A DNA stretch of 35,553 bases, taken from contig DATBED010000031.1 in NCBI GenBank assembly GCA_036276195.1, forward strand, positions 1-35,553, in the 5' to 3' direction. The stretch is from DATBED01 sp036276195. Lineage in GTDB: Bacteria > Patescibacteriota > Saccharimonadia > Saccharimonadales > UBA4665. This document shows positions 1 through 8,293 of this stretch, piece after piece. Numbering within the stretch: position 1 is the stretch's first letter; each line of letters begins with the position of its first letter. Below the pieces are notes generated by a model that was not told where the DNA came from, searched no databases, and worked only from the letters and a program-made list of their open reading frames with translations. The translations under genes were made by a program, and so were the position numbers.

Positions 1-243
1 CTGACGAAATTTCTGGAAGAATTTAAAGATAAAGACCTATGGGTGGCCGGCGGCGCGACAGTATTCAAGCAAGTTATAGGTCTGGATTACGATATAGAGC
101 TTTACTTGACATTAATTGATGCCGATTTTAGATGCGACCAGTTCTTCCCGGAATACGAGAATATGTTTCAAATGATAGACCAAGGTGAGCCGCATGAGCA
201 AAACGGTTTTCACTTCACCTACGCCCGCTATACAAAACGCTAA
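1..243 (+). CDS. folA: Dihydrofolate reductase, C-terminal part (cut by window edge)
   Basis: The frame is open from base 1, and the first 14 codons before the internal Met at 43 continue the same protein, so this is the end of a longer gene. The peptide WVAGGATVFKQ matches the DHFR glycine motif (WVxGGxxxY/F) before the last helix. ELYLTLIDADFRCDQFFPE matches the family's conserved 'LTxI...D.FFP' strand. About 80 residues are visible, so the catalytic N-terminal half lies outside the window. The enzyme reduces dihydrofolate to tetrahydrofolate with NADPH in the cytosol. Its product feeds the folate pool that FolD (16656-17477) uses. The stop overlaps the stop of the convergent small gene at 240-398 by four bases. 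Confidence 0.9.
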   Translation: MTKFLEEFKDKDLWVAGGATVFKQVIGLDYDIELYLTLIDADFRCDQFFPEYENMFQMIDQGEPHEQNGFHFTYARYTKR

Positions 244-398
244 TCTATATCGGTTTCTTCAAGCTCTGTTTCGGGCGGAGAGGGGCTAGGCTTGGGTATA
301 TCTAGGCCGATCTTGCGAGCTGACAGGCGAGCGGATGAAGACTCTCGGTAAAGTACCGGCTGCTTTGGTTTGATCTTTTCTACAATTACCTTGGCCAT
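240..398 (-). CDS. Small basic protein of 52 residues, unknown
   Basis: The frame begins MAKVIVEKIKPKQPVLYRES and ends with an acidic tail (ETELEETDID). A strong Shine-Dalgarno, AGGAGG, lies six bases upstream of the ATG, which is the main reason to accept the gene. The N-terminal half is rich in Lys and Arg; the middle is Pro/Ser-rich (PKPSPSPP), so most of the protein is probably disordered. There is no membrane segment or Cys. It converges on folA with a four-base overlap. I do not recognise a family and assign no function. Confidence 0.55.
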   Translation of the reverse strand: MAKVIVEKIKPKQPVLYRESSSARLSARKIGLDIPKPSPSPPETELEETDID

Positions 399-562
399 TA
401 GCCCTCCTTTCCATGTAGTGAAATTATAGAGGTAAACCCGGTGTCAGAGCAGTGAGATAGTTAACAAAAAACCAGTTAGATAATTCATAGCTGTTGTGGT
501 TGAGGTTGGCTATGCTTAGGTTAGCCTTAATTAACTTGGGGAGAGTGTAAGAGGGGTAAGAT

Positions 563-655
563 ATGGGCAGCAGAGACGACACCACAGACTACAGACCCGT
601 CAACAAGTCCTATTTCGATTTTGTCGGCCAGCATGATCCGGCATTAGTTGCATAA
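563..655 (+). CDS. Possible 30-residue small protein
   Basis: An ATG at 563 follows AGAGGGG (552-558) at normal Shine-Dalgarno spacing and opens 30 codons (MGSRDDTTDYRPVNKSYFDF and ten more). It ends at TAA 653-655, just before the convergent stop at 664. The composition is polar and aromatic, with no signal or membrane segment. The remaining non-coding bases between 399 and 562 show nothing else I can name. The only support is the ribosome binding site and protein-like composition. Confidence 0.3.
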   Translation: MGSRDDTTDYRPVNKSYFDFVGQHDPALVA

Positions 656-663
656 AATTGGTT

Positions 664-2184
664 TTAAGCGTAGCCAGGGAAGAAATCGGTTTTAATTTGG
701 TGTCTTGGTACCCCTAAACTATACAGAATGTGTTGAGCGGCCTTTACCATTGGTTGTGGCCCGGAAATGTAGAAGAGCCGCTCGGCGTAGTCAGGCACCG
801 CTTGCTTAACCATCTGCTCAGAAATAAAACCGGTAGCGCCAGGCCAATCTGGTGGCAGGCTAGCCAGGTCTGTTAAGGTGTAGATGACTTTAGCACCAAT
901 CTGTTGTTTGGCCTGGGCAAAAATGTCACGGTAAGCCACGGCGGCAACTGTCTTTTCGGAATAAAGCAAGGTGACATCTCTTTGGTCATTTGTGTCAGTT
1001 AGGTACTTGAGCATGCTACGGAAGGGCGTTACACCTATTCCGCCAGCGATGAAGGCCAGCTTTTGGCCTTGGTCGTCTGGCAAAACAAAGTCGCCGCTTA
1101 ATTGGGCAGCCGCAAACCTGGTTTGGCTGTTCATGCGTTGCATGGCCCGTTTGAAGCTACTGCCCTTAGCATAGAACTTGACCCCCAGACGCAAATCTTT
1201 TTCGGTAGGTGAGGAGGCTAGGGTAAAGTAGCGACGACTGCCGCGTGAGTCGGTTCCCTGATGAGGCAGGGTGAACTCCATGTACTGCCCAGCTTTGTAC
1301 TTTAGCGGCCGCTTCAGCGCGAAGGCGAGGTCCATTGTACCGGCGGCTATTACCTGTTTTTGCCTAAGTTTTAGGATTAGCTTGGCCTTGGAACTGACTA
1401 AGTAAGCAAAAACGTTACCGACTAATAAGGCTAACTCCGGCGTAGAGTAGACCTTTAAGATGTGGACTTGCGGCGGGAAGACAGCGCCAACCAAGGCGGC
1501 GTACCAGTTCTGCTTACCGCTAGAGCCCGGCGAGGTAGCCGGTTCTGTTAACATCACAAAAGCTAAGAACCACAACGAGGAATGGAGCAATGTTTGGCGC
1601 AGATTAGCGGTCAGGCTATGATGACCTAGTAGCGAGACTACAACCTGAGAAGCAAGAGCCACAGCTATAAAAGTGGCTACCATCCGGCTACGCTGAATTT
1701 TGCGCGTCAGTAATAATCCACCAATGATTACGTACGGCAGCATTTGCGAACTGCCGATCCACCAGCTGGCAGTTTGGCCTGGTCCGGCAGCCGTTAAAGC
1801 CACAGCCACAGCCGCCGGGTTAAAGATGTGTTTCTTGCGGATTTGTAATATGTACTTCGAAGCAATAGCCAGGCCGGCAGCCGCCGTGAAGAATAAAGCG
1901 TCATGGGGTTCTTTATAAGGCGTGATAATCAGCGCCAAAATTAAGGCTGTAATTAAGCTTGATTCTAAATTGGCCGGTGCCTCAAAAGCGTGTGCAAAAA
2001 CGCTGTGGGTTATCCAGCAAATCAGGGTAATATAAGTAGCTGAAAAGGCGATTGCCCAGCCGTTGTATTGTAGTACTCCGGCAAAACTAAGCCCCATAGC
2101 AATTGCTAATAAGGCCAGCAGATAATACAGCAGTAGGCGGTACATGGTAATGTGATCAAGTAGGCGGTCGACTAGTTTAAGCAT
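664..2184 (-). CDS. NqrB/RnfD-like membrane domain fused to ferredoxin-NAD(P)H reductase domain
   Basis: The N-terminal half (about residues 10-270) has eight or so hydrophobic helices. It contains HIFNPAAVAVAL and LTEPATSP, typical of the NqrB/RnfD/RseC-type flavin-carrying membrane family. The C-terminal half is a soluble FNR module: RRYFTLASSP (FAD-binding RxYS/T-like), then GGIGVTPFRSML (nucleotide-binding Gly motif), and YISGPQPMVKA near the end (NAD(P)-binding). Electrons would pass between NAD(P)H and membrane flavin. Start: the frame opens upstream with a GTG at 2208, but the ATG at 2184 has GAAAGG ten bases before it and gives an 8-base ATGCTTAA overlap with the apbE stop. I prefer it. 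It is the last gene of a three-gene operon with apbE and an FMN-binding protein. Confidence 0.85.
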   Translation of the reverse strand: MLKLVDRLLDHITMYRLLLYYLLALLAIAMGLSFAGVLQYNGWAIAFSATYITLICWITHSVFAHAFEAPANLESSLITALILALIITPYKEPHDALFFTAAAGLAIASKYILQIRKKHIFNPAAVAVALTAAGPGQTASWWIGSSQMLPYVIIGGLLLTRKIQRSRMVATFIAVALASQVVVSLLGHHSLTANLRQTLLHSSLWFLAFVMLTEPATSPGSSGKQNWYAALVGAVFPPQVHILKVYSTPELALLVGNVFAYLVSSKAKLILKLRQKQVIAAGTMDLAFALKRPLKYKAGQYMEFTLPHQGTDSRGSRRYFTLASSPTEKDLRLGVKFYAKGSSFKRAMQRMNSQTRFAAAQLSGDFVLPDDQGQKLAFIAGGIGVTPFRSMLKYLTDTNDQRDVTLLYSEKTVAAVAYRDIFAQAKQQIGAKVIYTLTDLASLPPDWPGATGFISEQMVKQAVPDYAERLFYISGPQPMVKAAQHILYSLGVPRHQIKTDFFPGYA

Positions 2185-2920
2185 GGTTGACATACCTTTC
2201 AAAGCCACTGGTCATGGTGGCTAGGCCGTTCTGGCCAACGCTGTAAGCCTCTAAGTCGGGCCGAGCTTCAATAAAGCTAATGCCTTGCGGGCCCATGGCG
2301 TAAGCCGCGGTAGCGAAGCGGTCGACATCAAAAATACTCGGGCCGACCACTGTCAGTGAGGCCACAGCCGCCAGCTCGTCTTTAGGGTCGTGTGGGTTAT
2401 AAATGTGTGGTCCGCGGATGTAAAGGCCGGATGTGGCGACAGCTTCACCGCTGACGGCCAAGACTTTAATTACTTCATCACGGTTAAATGGGTTACGTAA
2501 GCCGACCTGCCATGGTTGGTCTTTGGTGTTGACTCCCTTGGTCTGAATGTCGCCGCCGGCATCCACGTAATAGTTTTGGAAGCCCTGGCGCTCAAGTAGT
2601 TCGGCCGCGTTTTGGATGGCCCAGCCCTTAACTAGGCCGGATGGGTCGCGTTGTTTCTCATGCCGAATGTCGAAAAACCCGTCAGTTTCATTCTTGGTTT
2701 GCTGGCATAGCTCTAACACCTCCTTCATTTCATCACTCCACTTTGATTCAGTCAGGCCGCGGTTAACCCGCGAGATTTCACTATCTTTTTTATAGGTGCT
2801 GAAGCGCTGGTCCACACTGTCGAAATAATCAAAAACTCCGTCCAGATCAGATTGATCGGCCTCGATATCGACGATCTCCACGGTAATAGGCATGCCCATA
2901 ATTAAGCGCGTCTGCTTCAC
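2177..2920 (-). CDS. apbE: FAD:protein FMN transferase (ApbE)
   Basis: ApbE attaches FMN by a phosphoester bond to a Thr of the [S/T]GAT motif in partner proteins, using FAD as donor. Family marks seen are DPSGLVKGWA, YVDAGGDI (the usual NxGGD with Asp for Asn), GPHIYNPHDP and the Mg-binding stretch DVDRFATAAYAMG. At 247 residues it is shorter than typical lipoprotein ApbE (about 300-340). It has no signal peptide or lipobox, so it may act in the cytosol unless it is exported by other means. It starts three bases after the FMN-binding gene, whose ITGAT motif is the obvious substrate, and overlaps the next gene by eight bases. Confidence 0.92.
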   Translation of the reverse strand: MKQTRLIMGMPITVEIVDIEADQSDLDGVFDYFDSVDQRFSTYKKDSEISRVNRGLTESKWSDEMKEVLELCQQTKNETDGFFDIRHEKQRDPSGLVKGWAIQNAAELLERQGFQNYYVDAGGDIQTKGVNTKDQPWQVGLRNPFNRDEVIKVLAVSGEAVATSGLYIRGPHIYNPHDPKDELAAVASLTVVGPSIFDVDRFATAAYAMGPQGISFIEARPDLEAYSVGQNGLATMTSGFERYVNHA

Positions 2921-2923
2921 GAC

Positions 2924-3424
2924 TTAACCGACTTGGGCCTTTTGTAAGGCCGATCCCAGCGATTGAATAAAGGCCTGACTGGTATCTGTCGCCCCTGTAA
3001 TTATATCAACATTGGCGTTCTGGGCCTGAATAGCCTCTTGTTTTAGGTAGGGCATAGCAGCTTGGTTAATACGTACCGAGTTATTCTGCTCGTTCGGGTA
3101 CTGCAAAAACTGCACGTCGGTAATTTTGCCGCCGGAAATAGTGGCCTGCACCTGAATGTTTCCATAAAAAGCATCAGACGCGCTACCGGTGTAAGTGCCA
3201 TCTTTGTAGGTCGCAGAGCTGGTGGAACTGGTGCTCGAACTACCAGAGCTGGATCCCGATCCAGACGATGAACTACTGCCGGAATTAGTAGAAGCAGCTT
3301 GCGAGTTATTAATTTTGGCTGCTGGCGCAATCACCGTGCCGCTGCCTTGGTGCCGCTGTTGCAGGCTGTAAAGCGCGAAAGTGACGATTACGAAAGCCGT
3401 CAGTAATAATTGCTTTGATCTCAT
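2924..3424 (-). CDS. FMN-binding domain protein, signal-anchored, with Ser-rich linker
   Basis: Residues 5-22 form a hydrophobic signal anchor (LLLTAFVIVTFALYSLQ). A low-complexity Ser/Gly/Thr linker follows (about residues 45-72), then an FMN_bind domain (YKDGTYTGSASDAFYGNIQV ... ITDVQFL). Near the C-terminus DIITGATDTS holds the ApbE target motif; Thr146 is the expected covalent FMN site. The domain would sit outside the membrane and relay electrons from the reductase encoded two genes later. It is the first gene of the operon. The ATG lies 8 bases after a possible TATAAG -10 box. The Ser linker is GC- and repeat-rich, which creates long shadow frames on both strands. Confidence 0.88.
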   Translation of the reverse strand: MRSKQLLLTAFVIVTFALYSLQQRHQGSGTVIAPAAKINNSQAASTNSGSSSSSGSGSSSGSSSTSSTSSATYKDGTYTGSASDAFYGNIQVQATISGGKITDVQFLQYPNEQNNSVRINQAAMPYLKQEAIQAQNANVDIITGATDTSQAFIQSLGSALQKAQVG

Positions 3425-3552
3425 ACTTATATCTTATAGGTTAAGTGGTAAGACTTAAAACCGGCTTAGGATTGACCGTTAAAATCCCAATCTTTCGGCA
3501 CATTTATTCTAAAGCTAAGTCAAGTATTTAGCCGGCCGTTAGCCAGATTAAC

Positions 3553-3588
3553 TTGCTTCCAGGCATAAGCGCAATCATAATTGTGTTT
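3553..3588 (+). promoter_or_regulatory. Promoter of the first GH13 gene, leaderless
   Basis: TTGCTT (3553-3558), a 17-base spacer, CATAAT (3576-3581), then 7 bases to the ATG at 3589. The expected transcription start falls at or beside the A of the start codon. A longer frame that starts at TTG 3553 would begin inside this -35 box, which argues against that start. Confidence 0.6.
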
Positions 3589-5364
3589 ATGGCTAAAACG
3601 TCCAAAAAAGACATCGGTGCTATTGTACACAAATCGGGGGTGTCTTTTAGGGTATGGGCGCCTTTTGCCGAGGCAGTGGCGGTAACCGGTTCCTTCAATA
3701 ACTGGGCGGAAACACCGCTGGCCAACGAGAATGATGGCTACTGGGCAGCCGACATACAAGAGGCAGAGGCCGGGCAGGAATATAGATATGTTATCAATTC
3801 GGGGCACTCTAAATTAATTAAAAATGACCCACGGGCGCTGCAGTTGACCACCACCGCCGGTAATTCGGTAATAGTCGATACTCGGTTTGACTGGAATGGC
3901 GACGATTTTGATATTCAGGCGCCAGAAGAGCAGGTTATTTATGAACTTCATGTCGGTACTTTTAATCGGCCCGACCAGGCCACGACCGGTAGTTTCGAGC
4001 AGGCGATGGCCAAGCTGGATCATTTGGCTGAGTTAGGTATTACTACCATAGAGTTAATGCCTATCGGCGGCATGTCTATGGTGCGCGAATGGTGGGGCTA
4101 TACGCCTGATTATATCTATGCCGTAGAGACTTTATACGGTGGCCGGCACCAGCTCCTGGAGTTCGTTAGAGCTGCCCATAAGCGTGGTATAGCCGTAATA
4201 CTTGACGTTGTTTATAACCATTTTGGTCCGGATAGTAACTTGGACCTTTGGCAATTCGACGGTTGGAGTGAGAATGGCAAAGGCGGAATTTATTTTTATA
4301 ACGACTGGCGCTCAACTACCCCATGGGCTGAAACTAGGCCGGATTATGGCCGCCCGGAAGTCCGCCAATACATACTCGATAACGTTAAACTATGGCTGCA
4401 GGATTGCCACTTAGACGGTCTGCGGGTCGACTCGACTATCTTTATTCGTAATGCCGAAGGCCATAACGACGACCCGGCAACCGATATTCCTGAAGGCTGG
4501 AGCCTGTTGCAGGCAATAAATACGCTAGCTCAGAAAATAAAGCCGCTGGCTTTAACAATTGGCGAAGATGTTGGCGTAAACAGTTATTTGACCAAGCCGG
4601 CAAGTCAAGCTGGCGCCGGTTTCGTTAGCCAATGGGGAGTGACTTTCCCCCATGCTCTTAGAACGGCGCTTGATCCAGTTAATGACGCCGACCGGAACCT
4701 GAACTTGATAATTGAGGAACTGAGCCGTGAATTTAATGGCAATCCTTTTCAGCGTGTGGTTTACAGCGATTCGCACGACAGTGCCGCCAACGGCTCCGCT
4801 CGTTTAAGTGAAGAAATCGCTCCAGGCCACCCCGAGAGCATTTATGCCCGCCAACGCTCCTTGTTGGCCGCAGTCATTGTGTTGACCACACCAGGCATCC
4901 CCATGCTGCTGCAAGGGCAAGAATTCATGGAAGGCGGCAGTTTTAATGATTGGCAAGGCCTAGATTGGAATAATGCCGAACGCTACGCCGGCATCATCAC
5001 GGCTTACAGGCACCTAATCGCTCTGCGCCGTGACCTTCACGGTGTCAGTAGTGGCTTAAAAGGTCAAAGTATCAAAATTATTCAGACAGATGACAGCAAT
5101 AAAGTTCTCGGTTATCATCGCTGGAGTTGGGGTGGCCCAAAAGACGATGCTGTAGTCATTATTAATTTCAGTAACCAACAGTACGATAATTATGGCCTAA
5201 ACTTTCCTCGTTCTGGCACCTGGAGGGTACGCTTTAATAGCAGTTGGAAGGGTTATAGCCTGGATTTTAAAGATGTACAAGTGCCGGATGTAGTCGTTGA
5301 AGCTAATCAAGGCAACTTGGTTCTACCAGCTTATTCGGCTATTATATTGTCACAAGACGCATGA
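3589..5364 (+). CDS. GH13 enzyme of the GlgB/TreZ type (probable 1,4-alpha-glucan branching enzyme)
   Basis: An N-terminal CBM48-like beta domain (VSFRVWAPFAEAVAVTGSFN, about residues 18-100) precedes the GH13 barrel. Barrel motifs: ELHVGTF; DVVYNHFGPD (region I); DGLRVDST with nucleophile Asp281 (region II); IGEDVG with acid/base Glu326 (region III); SDSHDS with Asp397 (region IV). A C-terminal beta domain ends in LPAYSAIIL. The total of 591 residues fits branching enzymes and malto-oligosyltrehalose trehalohydrolases; the sequence alone does not settle which. The role is in alpha-glucan or trehalose metabolism in the cytosol, as there is no signal peptide. It overlaps the next GH13 gene by four bases (ATGA), so the two are co-transcribed. 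Confidence 0.85.
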   Translation: MAKTSKKDIGAIVHKSGVSFRVWAPFAEAVAVTGSFNNWAETPLANENDGYWAADIQEAEAGQEYRYVINSGHSKLIKNDPRALQLTTTAGNSVIVDTRFDWNGDDFDIQAPEEQVIYELHVGTFNRPDQATTGSFEQAMAKLDHLAELGITTIELMPIGGMSMVREWWGYTPDYIYAVETLYGGRHQLLEFVRAAHKRGIAVILDVVYNHFGPDSNLDLWQFDGWSENGKGGIYFYNDWRSTTPWAETRPDYGRPEVRQYILDNVKLWLQDCHLDGLRVDSTIFIRNAEGHNDDPATDIPEGWSLLQAINTLAQKIKPLALTIGEDVGVNSYLTKPASQAGAGFVSQWGVTFPHALRTALDPVNDADRNLNLIIEELSREFNGNPFQRVVYSDSHDSAANGSARLSEEIAPGHPESIYARQRSLLAAVIVLTTPGIPMLLQGQEFMEGGSFNDWQGLDWNNAERYAGIITAYRHLIALRRDLHGVSSGLKGQSIKIIQTDDSNKVLGYHRWSWGGPKDDAVVIINFSNQQYDNYGLNFPRSGTWRVRFNSSWKGYSLDFKDVQVPDVVVEANQGNLVLPAYSAIILSQDA

Positions 5365-7007
5365 AGAAAACCGACACTCAAAAACACCGCTGGCCAGAAG
5401 GCGCCATTGTTTACCAGATTTACCCGCGCAGTTTTTATGATTCGAATGGCGATGGGATTGGCGACATCCCCGGCATAATTAAAAAGCTAGACTACCTGAA
5501 AGACCTAGGCGTCAATGCTATTTGGCTATCGCCGTTCTACCCCTCGCCAATGGCTGACTTTGGCTATGATGTGGCCGATTACTGCGATGTTGACCCGATC
5601 TTTGGCGAGCTGGAAGACATGGATGAGCTGCTTAAAGAAGCGCACAAGATAGGTGTCAAAGTAATTGTTGACCTGGTGCCGAATCATACTTCCGACGAGC
5701 ACGAGTGGTTCCGCCAATCTAAGCAATCGCGCGAAGACAAGTACTCGGATTGGTATGTCTGGAAGGATCCTAAGGGCCACGACCGTTACGGCCAACCGAT
5801 CCCGCCTAACAACTGGCTTGAACTGTTGACGGGTGAATCGGCCTGGCAGTGGGAGCCGGAGCGCCAACAATTTTACTTGCACAGCTTCGACATCAAACAG
5901 GCCGATCTTAACTGGAGCAACCCCGAAGTGCGCGAAGCCTTTAAAGAGATAATGCGATTTTGGCTTGATCGGGGTGTTGACGGTTTTAGGGTCGACGCCG
6001 TGTCGTTCATGGCTAAAGACCCCCAGTTCAGAGATGAGCCGCTCAACCCACACTACAAGCCAGGGCCACATACCTGGAAATATCTGAAGTTGGAGCACCC
6101 TTATAATCAAGGCTGGCCACCGATGTATGCCTACTTAAGTGAAATGGCCGCCGTGCTAAAGGAGCCTAAGTACAGCCACTCTCACCGTTTTATGGTCACC
6201 GAAGCTTATACCAACGGTGATGATCCGGTACCGGAATATCTGGCCTTTTACGAGGGTATGGACCCTGAAGTGGCGGCACCGTTTAACTTTGAAGGCTTGA
6301 AATTACCGTGGCGGGCCGACATGTGGCGCAAATTCCTCAAGAACTTTCACACCGCACTGGACGATTTCAGTCCACTCTGTGTACCCAGCTATGCCTTTGG
6401 TAATCATGATCAAAATCGTTTAGCCAGCCGACTAGATGAACCGGCCGCTCGCGCCGCCGCCGTGTTGCTACTGACCCTGCCTGGCATGGCCTTCATTTAC
6501 GACGGCGATGAAATTGGTATGCAGAACGGTCACATCCCGCCTGAGCTAGTTCAAGACCCGGGTGCTAAAGGCGGCTTTGGCCGTGATCCGGAGCGCACGC
6601 CGCTGCAGTGGTCGCCAGCGCCTAACGCCGGTTTCTCGACTTCCAGCCAAACTTGGCTACCGGTGGCCGACAATTACAAAACCGTCAACGTAGAAACTGA
6701 AAGCCAGGATCCTGATTCGTTCCTGTCGCTCTACCGCCAGCTGACCCAGCTGCGCAATACTAGTAAATCACTGCGCTATGGCAACTTAGAGGTCCTCGAC
6801 ATTGGCGACGACAAAGTCCTCTGTTTTACCCGCACCGAAGCCCGGCAGCGACATCTAGTACTGGTCAATTTTTCTAAAGAACCCCAAAACTTAACGGTGG
6901 AGCCGCTGGGCCGTTTCGTTCTATCATCAGATCCCAAATCCATGCTGCCAAGCACTAAAGGCAAACTCCACCTTCGGGCCCACGAAGCCGCCATTTTCGT
7001 GGACTAG
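5361..7007 (+). CDS. GH13 alpha-glucosidase / oligo-1,6-glucosidase family
   Basis: YQIYPRSFYDSNGDGIGDIPG is the signature of the alpha-glucosidase/trehalose-synthase GH13 subgroup. Catalytic regions: DLVPNHTSDEH (I), DGFRVDAVSF with nucleophile Asp212 (II), TEAYTNGDD with acid/base Glu281 (III), FGNHDQNR with Asp350 (IV). The C-terminal beta domain closes the protein at 548 residues, the usual length. There is no export signal. The substrate is likely short malto- or isomalto-oligosaccharides, or a glucoside such as sucrose or trehalose; specificity cannot be read here. The start ATG overlaps the preceding stop (ATGA), so translation is coupled. Confidence 0.88.
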   Translation: MKKTDTQKHRWPEGAIVYQIYPRSFYDSNGDGIGDIPGIIKKLDYLKDLGVNAIWLSPFYPSPMADFGYDVADYCDVDPIFGELEDMDELLKEAHKIGVKVIVDLVPNHTSDEHEWFRQSKQSREDKYSDWYVWKDPKGHDRYGQPIPPNNWLELLTGESAWQWEPERQQFYLHSFDIKQADLNWSNPEVREAFKEIMRFWLDRGVDGFRVDAVSFMAKDPQFRDEPLNPHYKPGPHTWKYLKLEHPYNQGWPPMYAYLSEMAAVLKEPKYSHSHRFMVTEAYTNGDDPVPEYLAFYEGMDPEVAAPFNFEGLKLPWRADMWRKFLKNFHTALDDFSPLCVPSYAFGNHDQNRLASRLDEPAARAAAVLLLTLPGMAFIYDGDEIGMQNGHIPPELVQDPGAKGGFGRDPERTPLQWSPAPNAGFSTSSQTWLPVADNYKTVNVETESQDPDSFLSLYRQLTQLRNTSKSLRYGNLEVLDIGDDKVLCFTRTEARQRHLVLVNFSKEPQNLTVEPLGRFVLSSDPKSMLPSTKGKLHLRAHEAAIFVD

Positions 7008-7015
7008 ACCCGGAC

Positions 7016-7204
7016 CTAGTGTGTTCGCTGTTTGCTGCCCTTCAGCAGCGATTGAAGCGAAATAATAATCACAGGAATACTCAGAATGCCAGTTAGGTAT
7101 TGGGGCAGAGTAGTAACTTCTCCTGGTTTAAAAATGTCGTGAAAAAATAAAAGATCAATGAACAGGAAGCCAAGAATAAGTACTGCGTACATTGCTTTTT
7201 TCAT
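7016..7204 (-). CDS. Small two-helix membrane protein
   Basis: 62 residues. Hydrophobic stretches lie at about residues 5-22 (YAVLILGFLFIDLLFFH) and 36-55 (YLTGILSIPVIIISLQSLL), followed by a basic tail KGSKQRTH. A TAAAAT box sits exactly six bases before the ATG (read on the minus strand), matching the leaderless pattern of other genes in this region. It converges on the GH13 gene, with stops nine bases apart. No family is recognised. Confidence 0.6.
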   Translation of the reverse strand: MKKAMYAVLILGFLFIDLLFFHDIFKPGEVTTLPQYLTGILSIPVIIISLQSLLKGSKQRTH

Positions 7205-7240
7205 AGCCCTATTTTACTACAAAACGCAAGTTTATATAAG

Positions 7241-7366
7241 TATAACGGCTCTGGCTTCCAGACCGACAAAGCCGGTATTGTAGATATTGGTTTCGCCTGG
7301 GCAGCGTACATCATTGACCCAGACCATAACGCGATCAACATACTACAGACTAAACAAGAACTCTGA
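7241..7366 (+). pseudogene. C-terminal remnant of a glyoxalase/bleomycin-resistance (VOC) protein
   Basis: Translation ending at the TGA 7364-7366 gives GIVDIGFAWAAYIIDPDHNA then INILQTKQEL. The DPDHNAINILQ stretch is the closing metal-site strand of VOC proteins (typically 'DPDGNxIEL'). No start or N-terminal domain exists: upstream the frame runs into the 5' end of the opposite-strand gene at 7016-7204. About 42 residues survive. This looks like the tail of a gene broken by insertion or deletion between the GH13 pair and the accessory region. Confidence 0.5.
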
Positions 7367-7582
7367 CTAGCGCTTATGATGGTCGGTGAAGAAGTAAGCA
7401 ATCGCGACAAATGGATGGATTATAAACATTCCTACTATCCACCAGGCTTTTGCTTTATCGCTAAGCTTTTTGTTAATGGCTGCATCAATAATCATCCATA
7501 TTTCAAAGGCGAGAATCAATAACGCGACGACAACAATGATTGGTAGCCAGACACCCAAGTGCCATGCATGATGACTGTACAT
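7367..7582 (-). CDS. Small membrane protein, PLDc_N-like
   Basis: 71 residues with two hydrophobic helices (about 11-32 and 45-64). The pattern WMIIDAAINKK...AKAWWIVGMFIIHPFVAIAYFF resembles the phospholipase-D-nuclease N-terminal (PLDc_N) two-helix domain often found as a free-standing small protein. A TATACT box lies six bases before the ATG, so the mRNA is probably leaderless. Its stop at 7367 abuts the end of the VOC remnant. Confidence 0.65.
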   Translation of the reverse strand: MYSHHAWHLGVWLPIIVVVALLILAFEIWMIIDAAINKKLSDKAKAWWIVGMFIIHPFVAIAYFFTDHHKR

Positions 7583-7617
7583 GAACGCAGTATAGCACTA
7601 CTGGAATAAAATCTAAG

Positions 7618-7941
7618 TTAGTGATTATTGAGGCGAGCAGCGATTGCGAATTGCATAAAATAAGCTTCTAGTGTTGGATCAACTTTATCTGTTGTTACTG
7701 ACTCAGCGAATAGCTCGCGGGCATAGAGCAGCTCCCTCAGCCCCGCTTTATTTTGATCTGCCCAAAGTTGCGCGGTTTCGTCTATCAAATCCAGCCCTCG
7801 ATAAAAAGCGGCTTGAGATCTACTAAGTTTTCCCTCGCGTTTTGCATTTAAGGCTCGCCCAACTTCTGAGCCGATATTACCCATTTGATCAAACACATCC
7901 ATTGCGGCCCATGCCGTAGTATCGAATACGTGATCAGTCAT
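7618..7941 (-). CDS. Hypothetical helical protein paired with DUF5674
   Basis: 107 residues, predicted mostly helical (FDQMGNIGSEVGRALNAKRE ... AAFYRGLDLIDETAQLWADQ). The 'NIGSEVGRAL..K' plus 'A..RGLDLID' pattern is one I associate with a small Patescibacteria family that often follows a DUF5674 gene. It overlaps the preceding gene by eight bases (ATGACTGA region), so it is translated with it. The pairing of two small overlapping genes resembles a toxin-antitoxin arrangement, but nothing in either sequence shows such activity. Confidence 0.6.
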   Translation of the reverse strand: MTDHVFDTTAWAAMDVFDQMGNIGSEVGRALNAKREGKLSRSQAAFYRGLDLIDETAQLWADQNKAGLRELLYARELFAESVTTDKVDPTLEAYFMQFAIAARLNNH

Positions 7942-8275
7942 GAACTATCTCTTTAACCAGGTCGATTATCTGCTGTTTTTTATGTGGGTCTAAAACATCT
8001 TTTGACGCGTTTTCTTGGCTGGGCCGTATGTTTATCATTGAATCGAACTCTATAAAATCATCTGTTCCATAATCTTCAGGGTGCAGATTAATTCCCCAAA
8101 TGTCATTCTGCTTTGAGCCATTTTCCATTAGGTAGGCTTCACCGTCTGCGTGCATACCCATATCAACAATCAAGACCTTTTTTACTATATCAACATCTGC
8201 TTTTACTAGGCTGCCGTACATTTTTTGAGCCATTTCTGACAATTCTGAAATGTTGATGTCGTTTATAACTTTCAT
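7934..8275 (-). CDS. DUF5674 family protein
   Basis: 113 residues. VLIVDMGMHADGEAYLMENG followed by SKQNDIWGINLHPE matches the core of DUF5674 (a conserved 'HADxEAxLxxxGS.q.dlWG.N' block). It begins MKVINDINISELSEMAQKMY. The biochemical role is unknown. A TATACT box stands exactly six bases before the ATG (leaderless). It is the first gene of a two-gene unit with 7618-7941. The unit lies just outside the leftmost recognisable copy of the tRNA-Lys repeat (8332) and may itself be a cassette. Confidence 0.7.
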   Translation of the reverse strand: MKVINDINISELSEMAQKMYGSLVKADVDIVKKVLIVDMGMHADGEAYLMENGSKQNDIWGINLHPEDYGTDDFIEFDSMINIRPSQENASKDVLDPHKKQQIIDLVKEIVHD

Positions 8276-8293
8276 GCAGACAGTATAACAAAA

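Noticed and set aside
3043..3330. Extra genes on either strand across the Ser-rich linker
   Set aside because: They are frame shadows of the FMN-binding protein's repetitive TCC/AGC codons; no ribosome binding site and no protein-like pattern.
3553..3588. TTG start for the first GH13 gene at 3553
   Set aside because: These bases form the -35 box and spacer of a well-spaced promoter whose +1 falls at the ATG 3589; the added residues (MLPGISAIIIVF) are not family-like.
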